Below are positions 50,211 to 59,082 of a stretch of DNA of 64,000 bases, piece after piece. Position 1 is the stretch's first letter; each line of letters starts with the position of its first letter. The stretch is from Psychrobacillus sp. OK032. GTDB lineage: Bacteria > Bacillota > Bacilli > Bacillales_A > Planococcaceae. The notes under the pieces were generated by a model. It ran no database searches, was not told where the DNA came from, and worked only from the letters and a program-made list of their open reading frames with translations. The stretch spans positions 124,001 through 188,000 of the forward strand of contig NZ_FOGY01000003.1 in the NCBI RefSeq assembly GCF_900111345.1. Reading direction: 5' to 3'. Made by a program: the position numbers and the translations under genes.

Positions 50211-50945
50211 ATGGAATATAGAGGGGCAAGTGCATACGATCATTCTGATTTTTTCACTAATTATATGAAAAGAAGGGGAAGAAAAGATAGCCCAAACAAT
50301 GCAATAGAAGGACCAATTATGCATGAACTGATGGGTGAATACAAGGAAAAGAAGATTTTGGATTTAGGTTGTGGTGATGCTTCTTTTGGAAAAGAATTGC
50401 TAGAAAGTGGCGCAAAACAATATATTGGTGTCGAAGGTTCGGAACAAATGACAGCTACTGCGTATGAAAATCTTGCTAATTTGAATGGCATAATCCATCT
50501 GAGTACAATGGAATCTTTTCATTTTCCATCCAACGAATTTGATATTGTAGCATCGAGGTTTGCTATTCATTATGTAGAAGATATTCAAAAGCTTTTTACC
50601 CATGTATATGATGCATTAAAAGAAAATGGAACATTTGTATTTAGCGTTCAACATCCAATTACAACATCTTCTTTTGCAAGTAAACAATCAGGAGATAGAC
50701 GTGAGAATTGGGTTGTAGATGACTACTTTTTGAACGGAGAGCGAAAAGAACCGTGGATAGATGAAGTTGTTGTCAAATACCACCGGACAATCGAACAATA
50801 TTTTACCGCGCTAAAAAAAGCAGGTTTCTCGGTGATGGATTTACGAGAAGGGACTCCACAAATAGAACATTTTAGTAGTGATGAGGAATATCAAAGGAGA
50901 CTAAGAATACCTGTTGTCTTAGCATTTTCTTGTTTGAAAGCATAA
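50211..50945 (+). CDS. Class I SAM-dependent methyltransferase
   Basis: A 244-residue methyltransferase. Motif I KILDLGCGDASFGKELLESG (about residues 49-68) binds S-adenosylmethionine; FDIVASRFAIHYVEDIQKLF is motif II/post-II, and NGTFVFSVQHPI motif III. The C-terminal lid has YHRTIEQYFTALKKAGFSVMDLREG, common in small-molecule and ubiquinone-type methyltransferases. AAGAGGAT precedes the ATG. It lies 79 bases upstream of the erythromycin-esterase-like gene in the same direction; the substrate is unknown. Confidence 0.88.
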   Translation: MEYRGASAYDHSDFFTNYMKRRGRKDSPNNAIEGPIMHELMGEYKEKKILDLGCGDASFGKELLESGAKQYIGVEGSEQMTATAYENLANLNGIIHLSTMESFHFPSNEFDIVASRFAIHYVEDIQKLFTHVYDALKENGTFVFSVQHPITTSSFASKQSGDRRENWVVDDYFLNGERKEPWIDEVVVKYHRTIEQYFTALKKAGFSVMDLREGTPQIEHFSSDEEYQRRLRIPVVLAFSCLKA

Positions 50946-51024
50946 TGAAAGAGGGAATCGTATAAAGTGAAATGAATGAAAGACCAACACCTAACCCAAA
51001 CTGAATGGAAAAGGAGTGTTTTCA

Positions 51025-52272
51025 TTGATTCCACTAGAAGAAGCGATAAAAAAATATTCTCTACCCTATGAAAACAAGAAAGATTTAACGCCAGTTCTAG
51101 ATGCGATTGGGGATGCGAAAATCGTTCTTTTAGGAGAAGCAAGTCATGGTACTTCAGAGTTTTATTCGGTACGTGCAGACTTATCCAAAAGGTTGATCGA
51201 AGAAAAAGGATTTACCCTTATTGCCGTTGAAGGAGACTGGCCAGCAACTCAGCATGTAAATAGGTATATAAAAGGCTATAAAGAAGGACCTGCAGATGTT
51301 CAACATGCACTTAAAGCCTTCAAACGTTGGCCAACTTGGATGTGGGCAAATGATGAAATTGCCGAGTTAGTTAAATGGTTAAAAAGGCATAATGAACAAA
51401 AGGAAGAGAAAGTGGGATTCTACGGAATAGATGTATATAGTCTTTGGGAATCGTTGGAAGAAGTTATCACTTATTTGAGTAAGACAAATCCTCAAGGGAC
51501 AGATTTGGAGTTTGCCAAAAAAGCTTTTTCTTGTTTTGAACCATTTAATCGTCATCCCGAAACTTATGCGTTTTCTTCCGTCAACATTTCAGAAGCATGT
51601 GTAGATGAAGTATCTAAGCTGTTGACTTCCATCCGGGCTCACGAAGACAAATATAAAGATGCTGAAGAAACGGATTTAAACTTAAAAATAAATGCGATGG
51701 TCGCTAGAAATGCAGAAGAATACTACCGTGCGATGGTTCGAAGCGATGAGTTATCATGGAATGTTCGTGACGAGCATATGGTCGAGGCGATTAATGAAAT
51801 CATGGATTATCATGGAAAAGATGCGAAAATTATTATTTGGGAACATAATACGCATATCGGGGATGCATCTGCAACGGATATGGAAGCAGCTGGAATGCTG
51901 AATGTCGGACAAATTTTGCGTTTACAAAATAGAAAAGAAAATGTATTTGCTATTGGCTTTGGTACTCATAGAGGTACTGTTATCGCCTCGAACGAATGGG
52001 GACTTCCATATAAGGAAATAGACGTGCCTCCTGCGAGGAAAGAATCTTGGGAAGATACATTACATAATGCTGGTGCATTTGATAAGCTGTTAATATTTAA
52101 TGAGGAGAACAGACCCCTATTCGATAATTGGATTGGTCATCGAGCAATAGGGGTAGTGTACAATCCAGAATTTGAGGCCTATGGAAATTATGTTCCTTCC
52201 AAAATCGGAAGTCGTTATGACGCATTTATTTATATGGATCGGACAAAAGCTCTATCTCCGATACAATTGTAA
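51025..52272 (+). CDS. Erythromycin esterase family protein
   Basis: A 415-residue member of the erythromycin esterase (EreA/B-like) superfamily. IVLLGEASHGTSEFY (about residue 33) holds the conserved Glu and His, FTLIAVEGDWPATQHVNRYI follows, and WEHNTHIGDASATDM and GFGTHRGTVIAS complete the active-site blocks. Some members hydrolyse macrolide lactones, but most chromosomal homologues have no known role, so resistance should not be assumed. The start is TTG 51025, 8 bases after AAGGAG; GTG 51016 overlaps that RBS. Confidence 0.87.
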   Translation: MIPLEEAIKKYSLPYENKKDLTPVLDAIGDAKIVLLGEASHGTSEFYSVRADLSKRLIEEKGFTLIAVEGDWPATQHVNRYIKGYKEGPADVQHALKAFKRWPTWMWANDEIAELVKWLKRHNEQKEEKVGFYGIDVYSLWESLEEVITYLSKTNPQGTDLEFAKKAFSCFEPFNRHPETYAFSSVNISEACVDEVSKLLTSIRAHEDKYKDAEETDLNLKINAMVARNAEEYYRAMVRSDELSWNVRDEHMVEAINEIMDYHGKDAKIIIWEHNTHIGDASATDMEAAGMLNVGQILRLQNRKENVFAIGFGTHRGTVIASNEWGLPYKEIDVPPARKESWEDTLHNAGAFDKLLIFNEENRPLFDNWIGHRAIGVVYNPEFEAYGNYVPSKIGSRYDAFIYMDRTKALSPIQL

Positions 52273-52323
52273 GGATTGAGATAAGTAAAGGCGCTCGCAG
52301 AAAACTGGAGCGGCCCTACATTA

Positions 52324-53139
52324 CTAATAGAGCAATTTTACTACAAGTTGTTTAATGGTTTCTTTCAAATCTGGTTGAATAACCGCTTTTTCAAGTAAGA
52401 AGTAAGTCGATTTCAAGAAGTTTTTAAATGCGAGTTGAGCATAATACGGTTGTAATGCTCCATTGTCCTTTGCTTGTTTATCAACAATTAATTGTTGAAG
52501 TTCTAATAACCAATTAGTGATTTCTGATTCCTGAAGATGATACTTTGTTAACGTTACAAATGCATAAGACAAGCGTTCTTCTTCGTCATCTTGGTAACCA
52601 TTCGCAATTGTGATAAATCGAGCTATATGTTGTAGAACTTTTAGTGCATCATCTTCAGTTGCTATCGGATGTTTGATAAGCGAATCTAACAAATCTGCCC
52701 CATGTGCTGCCGCATGGGCCCATCCTTTATGTGCTACATAACCTCTTAAATCATTCTCTTTTGTCATGTATTCATGAGTAGTATCCATTACTTTTCTTAC
52801 TATATCCGCATTAACTATTTGTTTTCTTGCATCATATTCTAATATTGCCGCGTAGACAAGAGAAGTGAATGATCGTGTAAACACAAAATCAGACGTTGGT
52901 AGTTCGATATTCATTACTAGTAATTTATTTTCTAGTAGCTTATTTAAGATATATTCCAGTTGATGTTTAGTTAGATGCTCCTTAAATATTAATGTCCAAA
53001 AAGCAGAGTAGATTAATTTATCTCTTAAAATAGGGTCTGTAGAACCGATATTTTCAATCATTTCATCTAATAAGTCAGACGAAACAAGTTCTAGATCTCC
53101 TATTACAATACTTTTTAATATTTCTTCGAAGTTGGTCAT
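52324..53139 (-). CDS. DUF2785-family protein
   Basis: A 271-residue alpha-helical soluble protein. DKLIYSAFWTLIF, FTRSFTSLVYAAILEYDA and DLRGYVAHKGWAHAAAHGADLLDSLIKH are the recognisable DUF2785 blocks, with several histidines clustered in the last. The function is unknown. Its start overlaps the stop of the upstream membrane-protein gene by 4 bases, so it belongs to the padR operon. Confidence 0.82.
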   Translation of the reverse strand: MTNFEEILKSIVIGDLELVSSDLLDEMIENIGSTDPILRDKLIYSAFWTLIFKEHLTKHQLEYILNKLLENKLLVMNIELPTSDFVFTRSFTSLVYAAILEYDARKQIVNADIVRKVMDTTHEYMTKENDLRGYVAHKGWAHAAAHGADLLDSLIKHPIATEDDALKVLQHIARFITIANGYQDDEEERLSYAFVTLTKYHLQESEITNWLLELQQLIVDKQAKDNGALQPYYAQLAFKNFLKSTYFLLEKAVIQPDLKETIKQLVVKLLY

Positions 53140-53819
53140 TTTTTCTCCTTAAGTTCATAGTTTTTCATTATCCAAGAAATAAGAAGCAATACTGCACCTA
53201 CTCCTAAAGAGGCAATCCAAGGAAATTCAAATGATGGACCAAAATCTCTCATGAAATAGCTTGCAACTATTACAATTAGAAATCCTCCTGAACCGAACAA
53301 TCCAGCTCTCACCATCATTTTTTTATCATTGGATTTTTCATCGAATAATGATTTATGGATTAAACTAAAAATTACTTTTACTCCTATTCTAACCAGTAAA
53401 GCAATCAATACTAATATAATAATCGATGGAATGATAAATACGCTCGAATCGACTTCTTGCATTTGCCCAATAACGAGAATGGCAATACTTCGAATAACCA
53501 AAAACCATCCTAAAAGATTTACTGCTACTTGGCTAACGAATTTAAATGAGTTCCTTTTCTCCTCCTCGGGTAAGTGGCTAATAATTTCATCTGCATAACC
53601 TTTTGGATCATTTCCAAAAATATCTCTAGCCGTCTTGCCTTCCTGCTGACCTTCTAATAAGTGGTCTAACATTTCCATTAAAACTTCTTCCGACTGTTGT
53701 TCAGATAGACTTAATTTCGTGCGAATATAAATTAATAAATTTGAATAATACTTTTCGTTTTCTTCTGTAAGCAAATCTCTTTTTAGATTATTTTGAGCGA
53801 TTAATTCACTTGCTGTCAT
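53136..53819 (-). CDS. HAAS-domain membrane protein of the padR operon
   Basis: A 227-residue protein. The cytosolic N-terminal helical part (residues 15-85; YYSNLLIYIRTKLSLSEQQSEEVLMEMLDHLLEGQQEGKTA) resembles the HAAS signalling domain found beside PadR regulators. About four membrane segments follow. It overlaps padR by 14 bases and DUF2785 by 4, so the three are one transcriptional and translational unit. Such pairs are thought to act as membrane-linked sensors or effectors; the signal is unknown. Confidence 0.75.
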   Translation of the reverse strand: MTASELIAQNNLKRDLLTEENEKYYSNLLIYIRTKLSLSEQQSEEVLMEMLDHLLEGQQEGKTARDIFGNDPKGYADEIISHLPEEEKRNSFKFVSQVAVNLLGWFLVIRSIAILVIGQMQEVDSSVFIIPSIIILVLIALLVRIGVKVIFSLIHKSLFDEKSNDKKMMVRAGLFGSGGFLIVIVASYFMRDFGPSFEFPWIASLGVGAVLLLISWIMKNYELKEKK

Positions 53820-54150
53820 TTGAAATTGCTCCTTTCAAAAGTAATGCATTAATTGGTATGGATAATTGATTCCACTCTTCGGAAATGACAGTTAGTGCCT
53901 CCTTGCCAGCTGCTGTTAATGAGTAATACTTTCGGTTTGGTCCAGATCCAGAAGGCTTCATTTCACCAATAATAAGTTTATTTTTTTGTAATCTTAATAA
54001 AACGGGATAAATCGTTCCTTCGCTAACGTCTGCTAAACCGATATCCTGTAATTTACGGGATAATTCATAACCATAAACAGGTTCTTTTTCAATCACTGCA
54101 AGTACACATCCATCTAGAATTCCTTTCAGTAATTGACTTCTAATTGTCAT
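53806..54150 (-). CDS. PadR-family transcriptional regulator
   Basis: A 114-residue PadR regulator. The winged helix is visible as LKGILDGCVLAVIEKEPVYGYELSRKLQDIGLADVSEGTIYPVLLRLQKNKLIIGEMKPSGSGPNRKYYSLTAAGKEAL in outline (residues 8-90), ending with a dimerisation helix. I place the start at ATG 54150, 7 bases after AAGGAGG; the open frame extends six codons further into the RBS. It probably represses its own operon through the palindrome at 54174. Confidence 0.92.
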   Translation of the reverse strand: MTIRSQLLKGILDGCVLAVIEKEPVYGYELSRKLQDIGLADVSEGTIYPVLLRLQKNKLIIGEMKPSGSGPNRKYYSLTAAGKEALTVISEEWNQLSIPINALLLKGAISNDSK

Positions 54151-54173
54151 ATATAATCCTCCTTGCAACTATA

Positions 54174-54262
54174 TTGCAAAACAAGATAGCTATCTAAAAA
54201 AGAGCTACCTTGTTTTGCAAAGTAGTTAGTTTGAGTATAAATTTTAAAAATTTTAATGTCAA
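54174..54262 (-). promoter_or_regulatory. padR operon promoter and operator palindrome
   Basis: On the minus strand, TTGACA (54262-54257), 17 bases, TATACT (54239-54234). Downstream, TTGCAAAACAAGATAGCT and its complement with one mismatch (54174-54220) form 18-bp arms around 11 bases, directly before the padR RBS. Position and symmetry suggest autoregulation by PadR; as RNA it would also be a strong leader hairpin. Confidence 0.72.
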
Positions 54263-54368
54263 CTAGGAAAATGGAACGTATTTTTGAAAAGTTAATAAAT
54301 TACCTTATTTTCTGACAATTACGTGTTAAACTACAAATAACTACATAATTCAACTTGGGAGGTACATA

Positions 54369-55853
54369 GTGAATATTTGGAGAAAGATTTTTGTTAGTTT
54401 TGTTGCTCTTTTGATGATCAGTAGTTCTGTATTTATTCCACTATCAGAAGATTCTAGTGTGGAAGCGGCTACTTCTTATACAAGTTTACAAAACAAGATA
54501 AATAATATTATGGCGGATTATAGAATGAAAAATGCCACGTCGAGTGTAACAATTCGAAAAGCATCGACAGGAGAAGTGGTGTATCAGCATTATGCAGATA
54601 AAGGCATTACACCGGCTTCTTCACTAAAGCTTTTAACTGGAGCTGCAGCACTGGATACGCTTGGAGAAAATTATCGTTTTGCTACTACTGTGCTAACGGA
54701 CGGTAAGGTGAAAAATGGGACGCTGAATGGGAATTTATATGTACGAGGTCAAGGAGATCCTACTCTATTGAAAAACCATTTCGACAGTTTTGCAGATGGG
54801 TTAGTGAAACAAGGAGTAAAGAAAGTTTCCGGAAACTTAGTTGGAGATGATACGTGGTATGATAATGTTCGTTTGTCTGCTGGAATTTTGGCAGAAGATG
54901 AGCCTTACTATTATGCTGCACCAATTTCTGCATTAACACTTTCACCTAATGGAGATTTTGATGCAGGATCTGTAATGGTGGAAGCAAAACCAGGAACAAA
55001 TGGAAAAGCAACAAAAGTATCTCTAACTCCTGTTACAAGTGTTTTACAAGTTGTCAATAATTCCAAAACGGTTCCTAAAGGAAATAAAAACACATTAAAA
55101 ATAACGCGTCAAGTTGGGACAAATAAAGTCATTATTTCTGGAAATGCACCAATTGGTACTTCGGGGAAAAAAGAATGGATATCCGTAACGAACCCAACCC
55201 TTTATGTATTGGACGTTTTCAAAAAATCATTAGCAGCAAAGGGTATTACATTTGAGGCGTCTTCTAAGACGGTTCAAGGAAAAACACCTAAAAAAGCAAA
55301 AGCGTTAGTATCACGAAAATCCATGCCATTGAAAGAATTAATCATCCCATTTATGAAGCTTAGTAACAACACACATGCAGAAATGTTAGCGAAAGAGATG
55401 GGGAAATTTAAATACGATGAAGGTAGTTGGGATGCAGGGTTATTAGTAATGAATGAATACGCAGCATCCATTGGGCTGGATGTATCTAAATGGAAGTTTG
55501 AAGATGCATCAGGTATGTCCTACTCCAATAAAGTGACATCGAGTCAACTATCAGACTTGCTCTACAAAGTGCGTTCAGAACCTTGGTATAACACGTATAA
55601 AAATAGTCTCCCAATAGGAGGAGATGCTGATCGCTTTGTTGGAGGGACGCTTCGAAATCGACTGAAAGTAGTGCCGGCAAAAGGAAATATCATGGCTAAA
55701 ACAGGAAGTTTAGAAAATATTAAATCACTTGCTGGCTATGCAAAAACTAAAAGTGGAGAAACACTTATATTTACAATACTCACGGAAGATACGAAATCAA
55801 GCACGATCCCAGTTATTGACCAAATCGCAATCACAATTACAAATCATCAATAG
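54369..55853 (+). CDS. D-alanyl-D-alanine carboxypeptidase/endopeptidase (PBP4, peptidase S13)
   Basis: A 494-residue secreted penicillin-binding protein of class C type 4. The signal peptide ends near VEAATS. The three active-site motifs are SSLK in PASSLKLLTGAAALDTLG (about residue 83), SNN in MKLSNNTHAEMLAKEMG, and KTG in NIMAKTGSLENIKSLAGY. A long insert between motifs 1 and 2 (about residues 110-300) is characteristic of the DacB/DacC subfamily. It trims or cleaves peptidoglycan cross-links outside the membrane. GTG 54369 follows GGGAGG by 6 bases. Confidence 0.92.
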   Translation: MNIWRKIFVSFVALLMISSSVFIPLSEDSSVEAATSYTSLQNKINNIMADYRMKNATSSVTIRKASTGEVVYQHYADKGITPASSLKLLTGAAALDTLGENYRFATTVLTDGKVKNGTLNGNLYVRGQGDPTLLKNHFDSFADGLVKQGVKKVSGNLVGDDTWYDNVRLSAGILAEDEPYYYAAPISALTLSPNGDFDAGSVMVEAKPGTNGKATKVSLTPVTSVLQVVNNSKTVPKGNKNTLKITRQVGTNKVIISGNAPIGTSGKKEWISVTNPTLYVLDVFKKSLAAKGITFEASSKTVQGKTPKKAKALVSRKSMPLKELIIPFMKLSNNTHAEMLAKEMGKFKYDEGSWDAGLLVMNEYAASIGLDVSKWKFEDASGMSYSNKVTSSQLSDLLYKVRSEPWYNTYKNSLPIGGDADRFVGGTLRNRLKVVPAKGNIMAKTGSLENIKSLAGYAKTKSGETLIFTILTEDTKSSTIPVIDQIAITITNHQ

Positions 55854-55870
55854 AGAAAGTTTTGTTATGG

Positions 55871-55907
55871 GAGCGTTACAGGTGCTAGGCACCCGTAACG
55901 CTCTTTA
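55871..55907 (+). terminator. Palindromic terminator (GTGCC class) after the PBP4 gene
   Basis: GAGCGTTAC (55871) pairs with GTAACGCTC (55895) around an inner GGTGC/GCACC hairpin, followed by TTTATC. The inner part is the GTGCC...GGCACC repeat also found at 10584. Confidence 0.75.
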
Positions 55908-55983
55908 TCATTTTAGCGATAGATCATTTGTTTATCTATTAGTTGGTATATAATATACTGGACAGTAGAATGAGGTGACAAAA

Positions 55984-56559
55984 GTGGCACGAGAACGAAA
56001 ATTTACAGATGACCAGTTGTTTCAAGCAACAAAACAAATGATTATACAGGATGGTTATGAAGCATTTACTTTTAGTAAATTAGCGTCCATCTTAAATGTT
56101 TCAAGAGGAAGTATCTATAAATACTATGAAAATAAAGATGAGTTAATTTCCGAATTCCTTATGTACGAGATGAATCGTTTTCTGCATGAGTTTCATAAAC
56201 TTGATAAATCTGGAGATTTCCAGACTCAATTTGAACTATTGATCGATTTTATATTCGAGCAGAGTAATATGCATCAAGTGTTAGAGATTATTCAACAAAT
56301 TCCAGCAAATACAACGAAAAGAGTGGAGAATAACAAAAACCGTTTGAATGAATACCATATTGATATGTATCAACAACTTCAAGGACTTATCGATTTAGGA
56401 AGAAAAGAAAATATTATTAAAAATCATTTACCCACAGCACTTTTGCTAGGAATGACCTTTCAAACGATCGCAATTCCGAACCACTTTAATATATCTCAAG
56501 AAGAATGGATTGCTTCTATAAAAGAAGTATTAATTCATGGAATGTTAAAGAAAGAATAA
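55984..56559 (+). CDS. TetR/AcrR-family transcriptional regulator
   Basis: A 191-residue TetR-type repressor. The DNA-binding helix-turn-helix is YEAFTFSKLASILNVSRGSIYKYYENKDELI (about residues 25-55), followed by an all-helical ligand domain. GTG 55984 follows GAGGTG by 7 bases; a GTG at 55975 overlaps that RBS. It lies upstream of the MMPL transporter, whose promoter carries a perfect 18-bp palindrome, so it is the likely repressor of that exporter. Confidence 0.9.
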   Translation: MARERKFTDDQLFQATKQMIIQDGYEAFTFSKLASILNVSRGSIYKYYENKDELISEFLMYEMNRFLHEFHKLDKSGDFQTQFELLIDFIFEQSNMHQVLEIIQQIPANTTKRVENNKNRLNEYHIDMYQQLQGLIDLGRKENIIKNHLPTALLLGMTFQTIAIPNHFNISQEEWIASIKEVLIHGMLKKE

Positions 56560-56579
56560 CTATATTCAGCAGAAGTCTC

Positions 56580-56848
56580 CCATTTCTATAAGTGTGGGAG
56601 CAATGCATGCACACAATTCAGTGGGGACCACAAACCACTACTGAATATCGAGGAACTCTGGCTTAGATTGCCGCGTCCTGAGGCAACGATTGCATGACCT
56701 ACATCTTGTGGGCCTCAACGTCCGAGTGACCAACATCTTGTTGGCCCCAAGCAATGGTTTTTCTGCGGAGCTGAACAAAGTGAAGCGGAAGCAATGTTTT
56801 CTCTGCGACGAGCTCGCGCAGGGGCAAATACGCCGAGGCGTTTTTGAT
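56580..56848 (-). repeat. Modular hairpin repeat element, reverse copy
   Basis: Read on the minus strand, this starts with AACGCCTCGGCGT, then CTGCGCGAGCTCGTCGCAG (the module of the 46.9-kb array), GGCCAACA/TGTTGGTC, GGCCCACA/TGTAGGTC, GTTGCCTC/GCGGCAA and AAGCCAGAGTTCCTC, and ends with a CCCAC..CTTATAG..GTGGG-like hairpin. The order parallels the copy at 3.1 kb. It occupies the gap between the TetR gene and the MMPL promoter. Confidence 0.8.
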
Positions 56849-56878
56849 TTGACATAACTGTCACCTTTATAACATAAT
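56849..56878 (+). promoter_or_regulatory. Sigma-A-type promoter of the MMPL transporter
   Basis: TTGACA (56849), an 18-base spacer, CATAAT (56873). It starts directly at the end of the repeat element. Confidence 0.6.
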
Positions 56879-56908
56879 GGTACAGATAGTTATGTTTTTT
56901 TTGTTCAA

Positions 56909-56926
56909 AGTGACACTAGTGTCACT
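56909..56926. promoter_or_regulatory. Perfect palindromic operator before the MMPL gene
   Basis: AGTGACACTAGTGTCACT is an 18-bp perfect palindrome about 30 bases downstream of the -10 and just before the RBS. It is the size of a typical TetR-family operator; the TetR gene at 55984 is the obvious candidate. Confidence 0.72.
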
Positions 56927-56948
56927 AAAAATAAGGAGAGTGAAAAAT

Positions 56949-59054
56949 ATGAAAAAAGTGTTACGTCTTGTTACGGATTTCGTAGCTAAAAAAAATGGCA
57001 TGTGGATTACACTAGGAATTTGGTTAGCTATAACAGTTCTCTTAACTGTTTTTGCACCAGGTGCAAGCGAATATAAAGTATCAAGTGTGGATTCATTACC
57101 AAAGGATGCTAAATCAATTATTGCTCAAAAGAATATCGATGAGCATTTTAAAGATGCTGAAAGTCTTCCTGGAATTCTTGTTCTACAATCTGCAGAAGCA
57201 GAAATAAATATTGATAACCTAGTAGTAGCTTTAGAGAAAGTAAATGCTGCTAATATAAATGGACTAAAAGAAATGATTTCATTTAATAGTTTGCCGCCTC
57301 AGGCTCTAGCAGGTTTCTTCTCAGATGATAAAAAAACAGCTGTTATCCCGTTAAGTTTTGATACATCTTTAGAAACAGATGAGCTAGAAGCTAGTTTGGA
57401 AGCAACAAAAGAAATTGTATCAAACGAGACGGGTTCTATTGTATATATGACTGGTCCTGCTGGAATTGCTGTCGATACGACAAATTTATTTTCTAGGGCA
57501 GATATTGTTTTGCTATTATCTACTGTAGGAATTATATTAATTCTGTTAATTGTAATTTATCGATCACCACTATTAGCACTAATTCCGCTTTTGGCAGCTG
57601 CAATTGTATACCAAGTAGTAAACCAGTTGTTAGGAATTTTAGGGGCAAATGGATTAGAATTAGCTAGTCAATCGGTATCGATTATGTCGATTCTTCTATT
57701 TGCTGCAACAATCGATTACTCGTTATTTGTGTTCTCTCGTTACAGAGAAGAATTAAAGAACTATGAAAATAAATTTGATGCGATGAAAATGGCGATGCGT
57801 GAAACAGGAATTCCTGTATTCTTTGCAGGAGGTACTGTATTGGCCGCAATGCTTGTGCTCTTCTTTGCTAAATTTGGGGATTATAAAAACTTCGCACCAA
57901 TTTTCGGTACTACAATGTTGGTCATTATGTTTGCTTCGATAACACTAATCCCGGCACTATTTACATTGTTCGGGCGTAAGGCGTTTTGGCCCCGTGTTCC
58001 GAAATACGGAGAAAAAGATGTAAAAGCAAGCTCATTGTGGAGTAAAATTGGTTCATTTGTTACTAATAAACCAATTATTGCGGCTCTTTCAATCTTAATA
58101 ATACTAGTAGTTTCAGCGTTAAATATGTTTAACATGAAGTATGAGTTTGATACTATCAAGTCTTTTCCTAGTGACATGCCTTCTCGCGAAGGGTTTGAAA
58201 TTATCGAAAAGAAATTTGAAAAAGGAGATCTAGCACCAACGACAGTTTTATTTGAATCTACAAAGGAAATTTCGGATGATGATCAAGTGAGTTTAATGGA
58301 TCAACTATCTAAACAAGATTTAGTTAGTTCCGTTCGTCCAACTGGCATTTCTGAAGATGGTCTTGCGATTCAATATCAATTAACATTCGAAGAAAGTCCT
58401 TATTCATCAGAAGCGATGGATGCGTTAGAAAAAATGGTAGAGGATGCTGAAAACATAGTAAAAGCTAGCAATGCTGAAGGGGAATTGTTCTTCGCTGGTG
58501 AAACAGCTAGTAATGTAGATGATCGATCGGTAAATGATCGAGACTTAATCGTCATCGTGTTACTAGAAACTCTGTTAATCTTCATCTTGCTAATTTTCTT
58601 AACAAAATCGATCAAAATGCCAATTTATATGATGGGTACGATATTATTATCATTCTTAGCGGCACTTGGCCTTGGAATGTTCTTATCGAATCTTTTCTTC
58701 GATATAGACACAATTAGTAATCGAGTTCCACTGTATTCATTTGTATTCCTAGTAGCGCTCGGAATTGATTACAATATCATTTTAATTTCAAGATTTATGG
58801 AAGAACGTCAAAAACATTCTGTAAAAGAAGCGGTACAAATAGCAGTTTCACATACAGGTGGGGTAATATCATCTGCTGGTATTTTACTTGCAGCAACATT
58901 CGCAGTATTAATGACACAACCAATTCAATTGCTGTTTGTATTTGGGTTCATCGTCGCAGTAGGGATTATTTTAGATACTTTCTTAATTCGTGGTATTTTA
59001 TTACCTGCATTAATCGTACTGTTCGAGAAGGATAAAAAAAATAAAAATACTTAG
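56949..59054 (+). CDS. MMPL/RND-family transporter
   Basis: A 701-residue membrane protein in two similar halves, each with one helix, an external domain and a bundle of about five helices. LFAATIDYSLFVFSRYREEL in the first half and VFLVALGIDYNIILISRFMEERQ in the second are the MMPL helix-4 signatures. It resembles B. subtilis YdgH/YdfJ, and relatives export lipids or drugs with the proton gradient. ATG 56949 follows AAGGAGAG; the open frame upstream covers the promoter. Control by the upstream TetR is likely. Confidence 0.9.
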   Translation: MKKVLRLVTDFVAKKNGMWITLGIWLAITVLLTVFAPGASEYKVSSVDSLPKDAKSIIAQKNIDEHFKDAESLPGILVLQSAEAEINIDNLVVALEKVNAANINGLKEMISFNSLPPQALAGFFSDDKKTAVIPLSFDTSLETDELEASLEATKEIVSNETGSIVYMTGPAGIAVDTTNLFSRADIVLLLSTVGIILILLIVIYRSPLLALIPLLAAAIVYQVVNQLLGILGANGLELASQSVSIMSILLFAATIDYSLFVFSRYREELKNYENKFDAMKMAMRETGIPVFFAGGTVLAAMLVLFFAKFGDYKNFAPIFGTTMLVIMFASITLIPALFTLFGRKAFWPRVPKYGEKDVKASSLWSKIGSFVTNKPIIAALSILIILVVSALNMFNMKYEFDTIKSFPSDMPSREGFEIIEKKFEKGDLAPTTVLFESTKEISDDDQVSLMDQLSKQDLVSSVRPTGISEDGLAIQYQLTFEESPYSSEAMDALEKMVEDAENIVKASNAEGELFFAGETASNVDDRSVNDRDLIVIVLLETLLIFILLIFLTKSIKMPIYMMGTILLSFLAALGLGMFLSNLFFDIDTISNRVPLYSFVFLVALGIDYNIILISRFMEERQKHSVKEAVQIAVSHTGGVISSAGILLAATFAVLMTQPIQLLFVFGFIVAVGIILDTFLIRGILLPALIVLFEKDKKNKNT

Positions 59055-59082
59055 TAATAAACTTTTATTTGCCAAAAATATC

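Noticed and set aside
51025-52272. Macrolide resistance determinant
   Set aside because: Family membership alone does not show resistance; the context is not that of a resistance element, and most chromosomal members have unknown roles.
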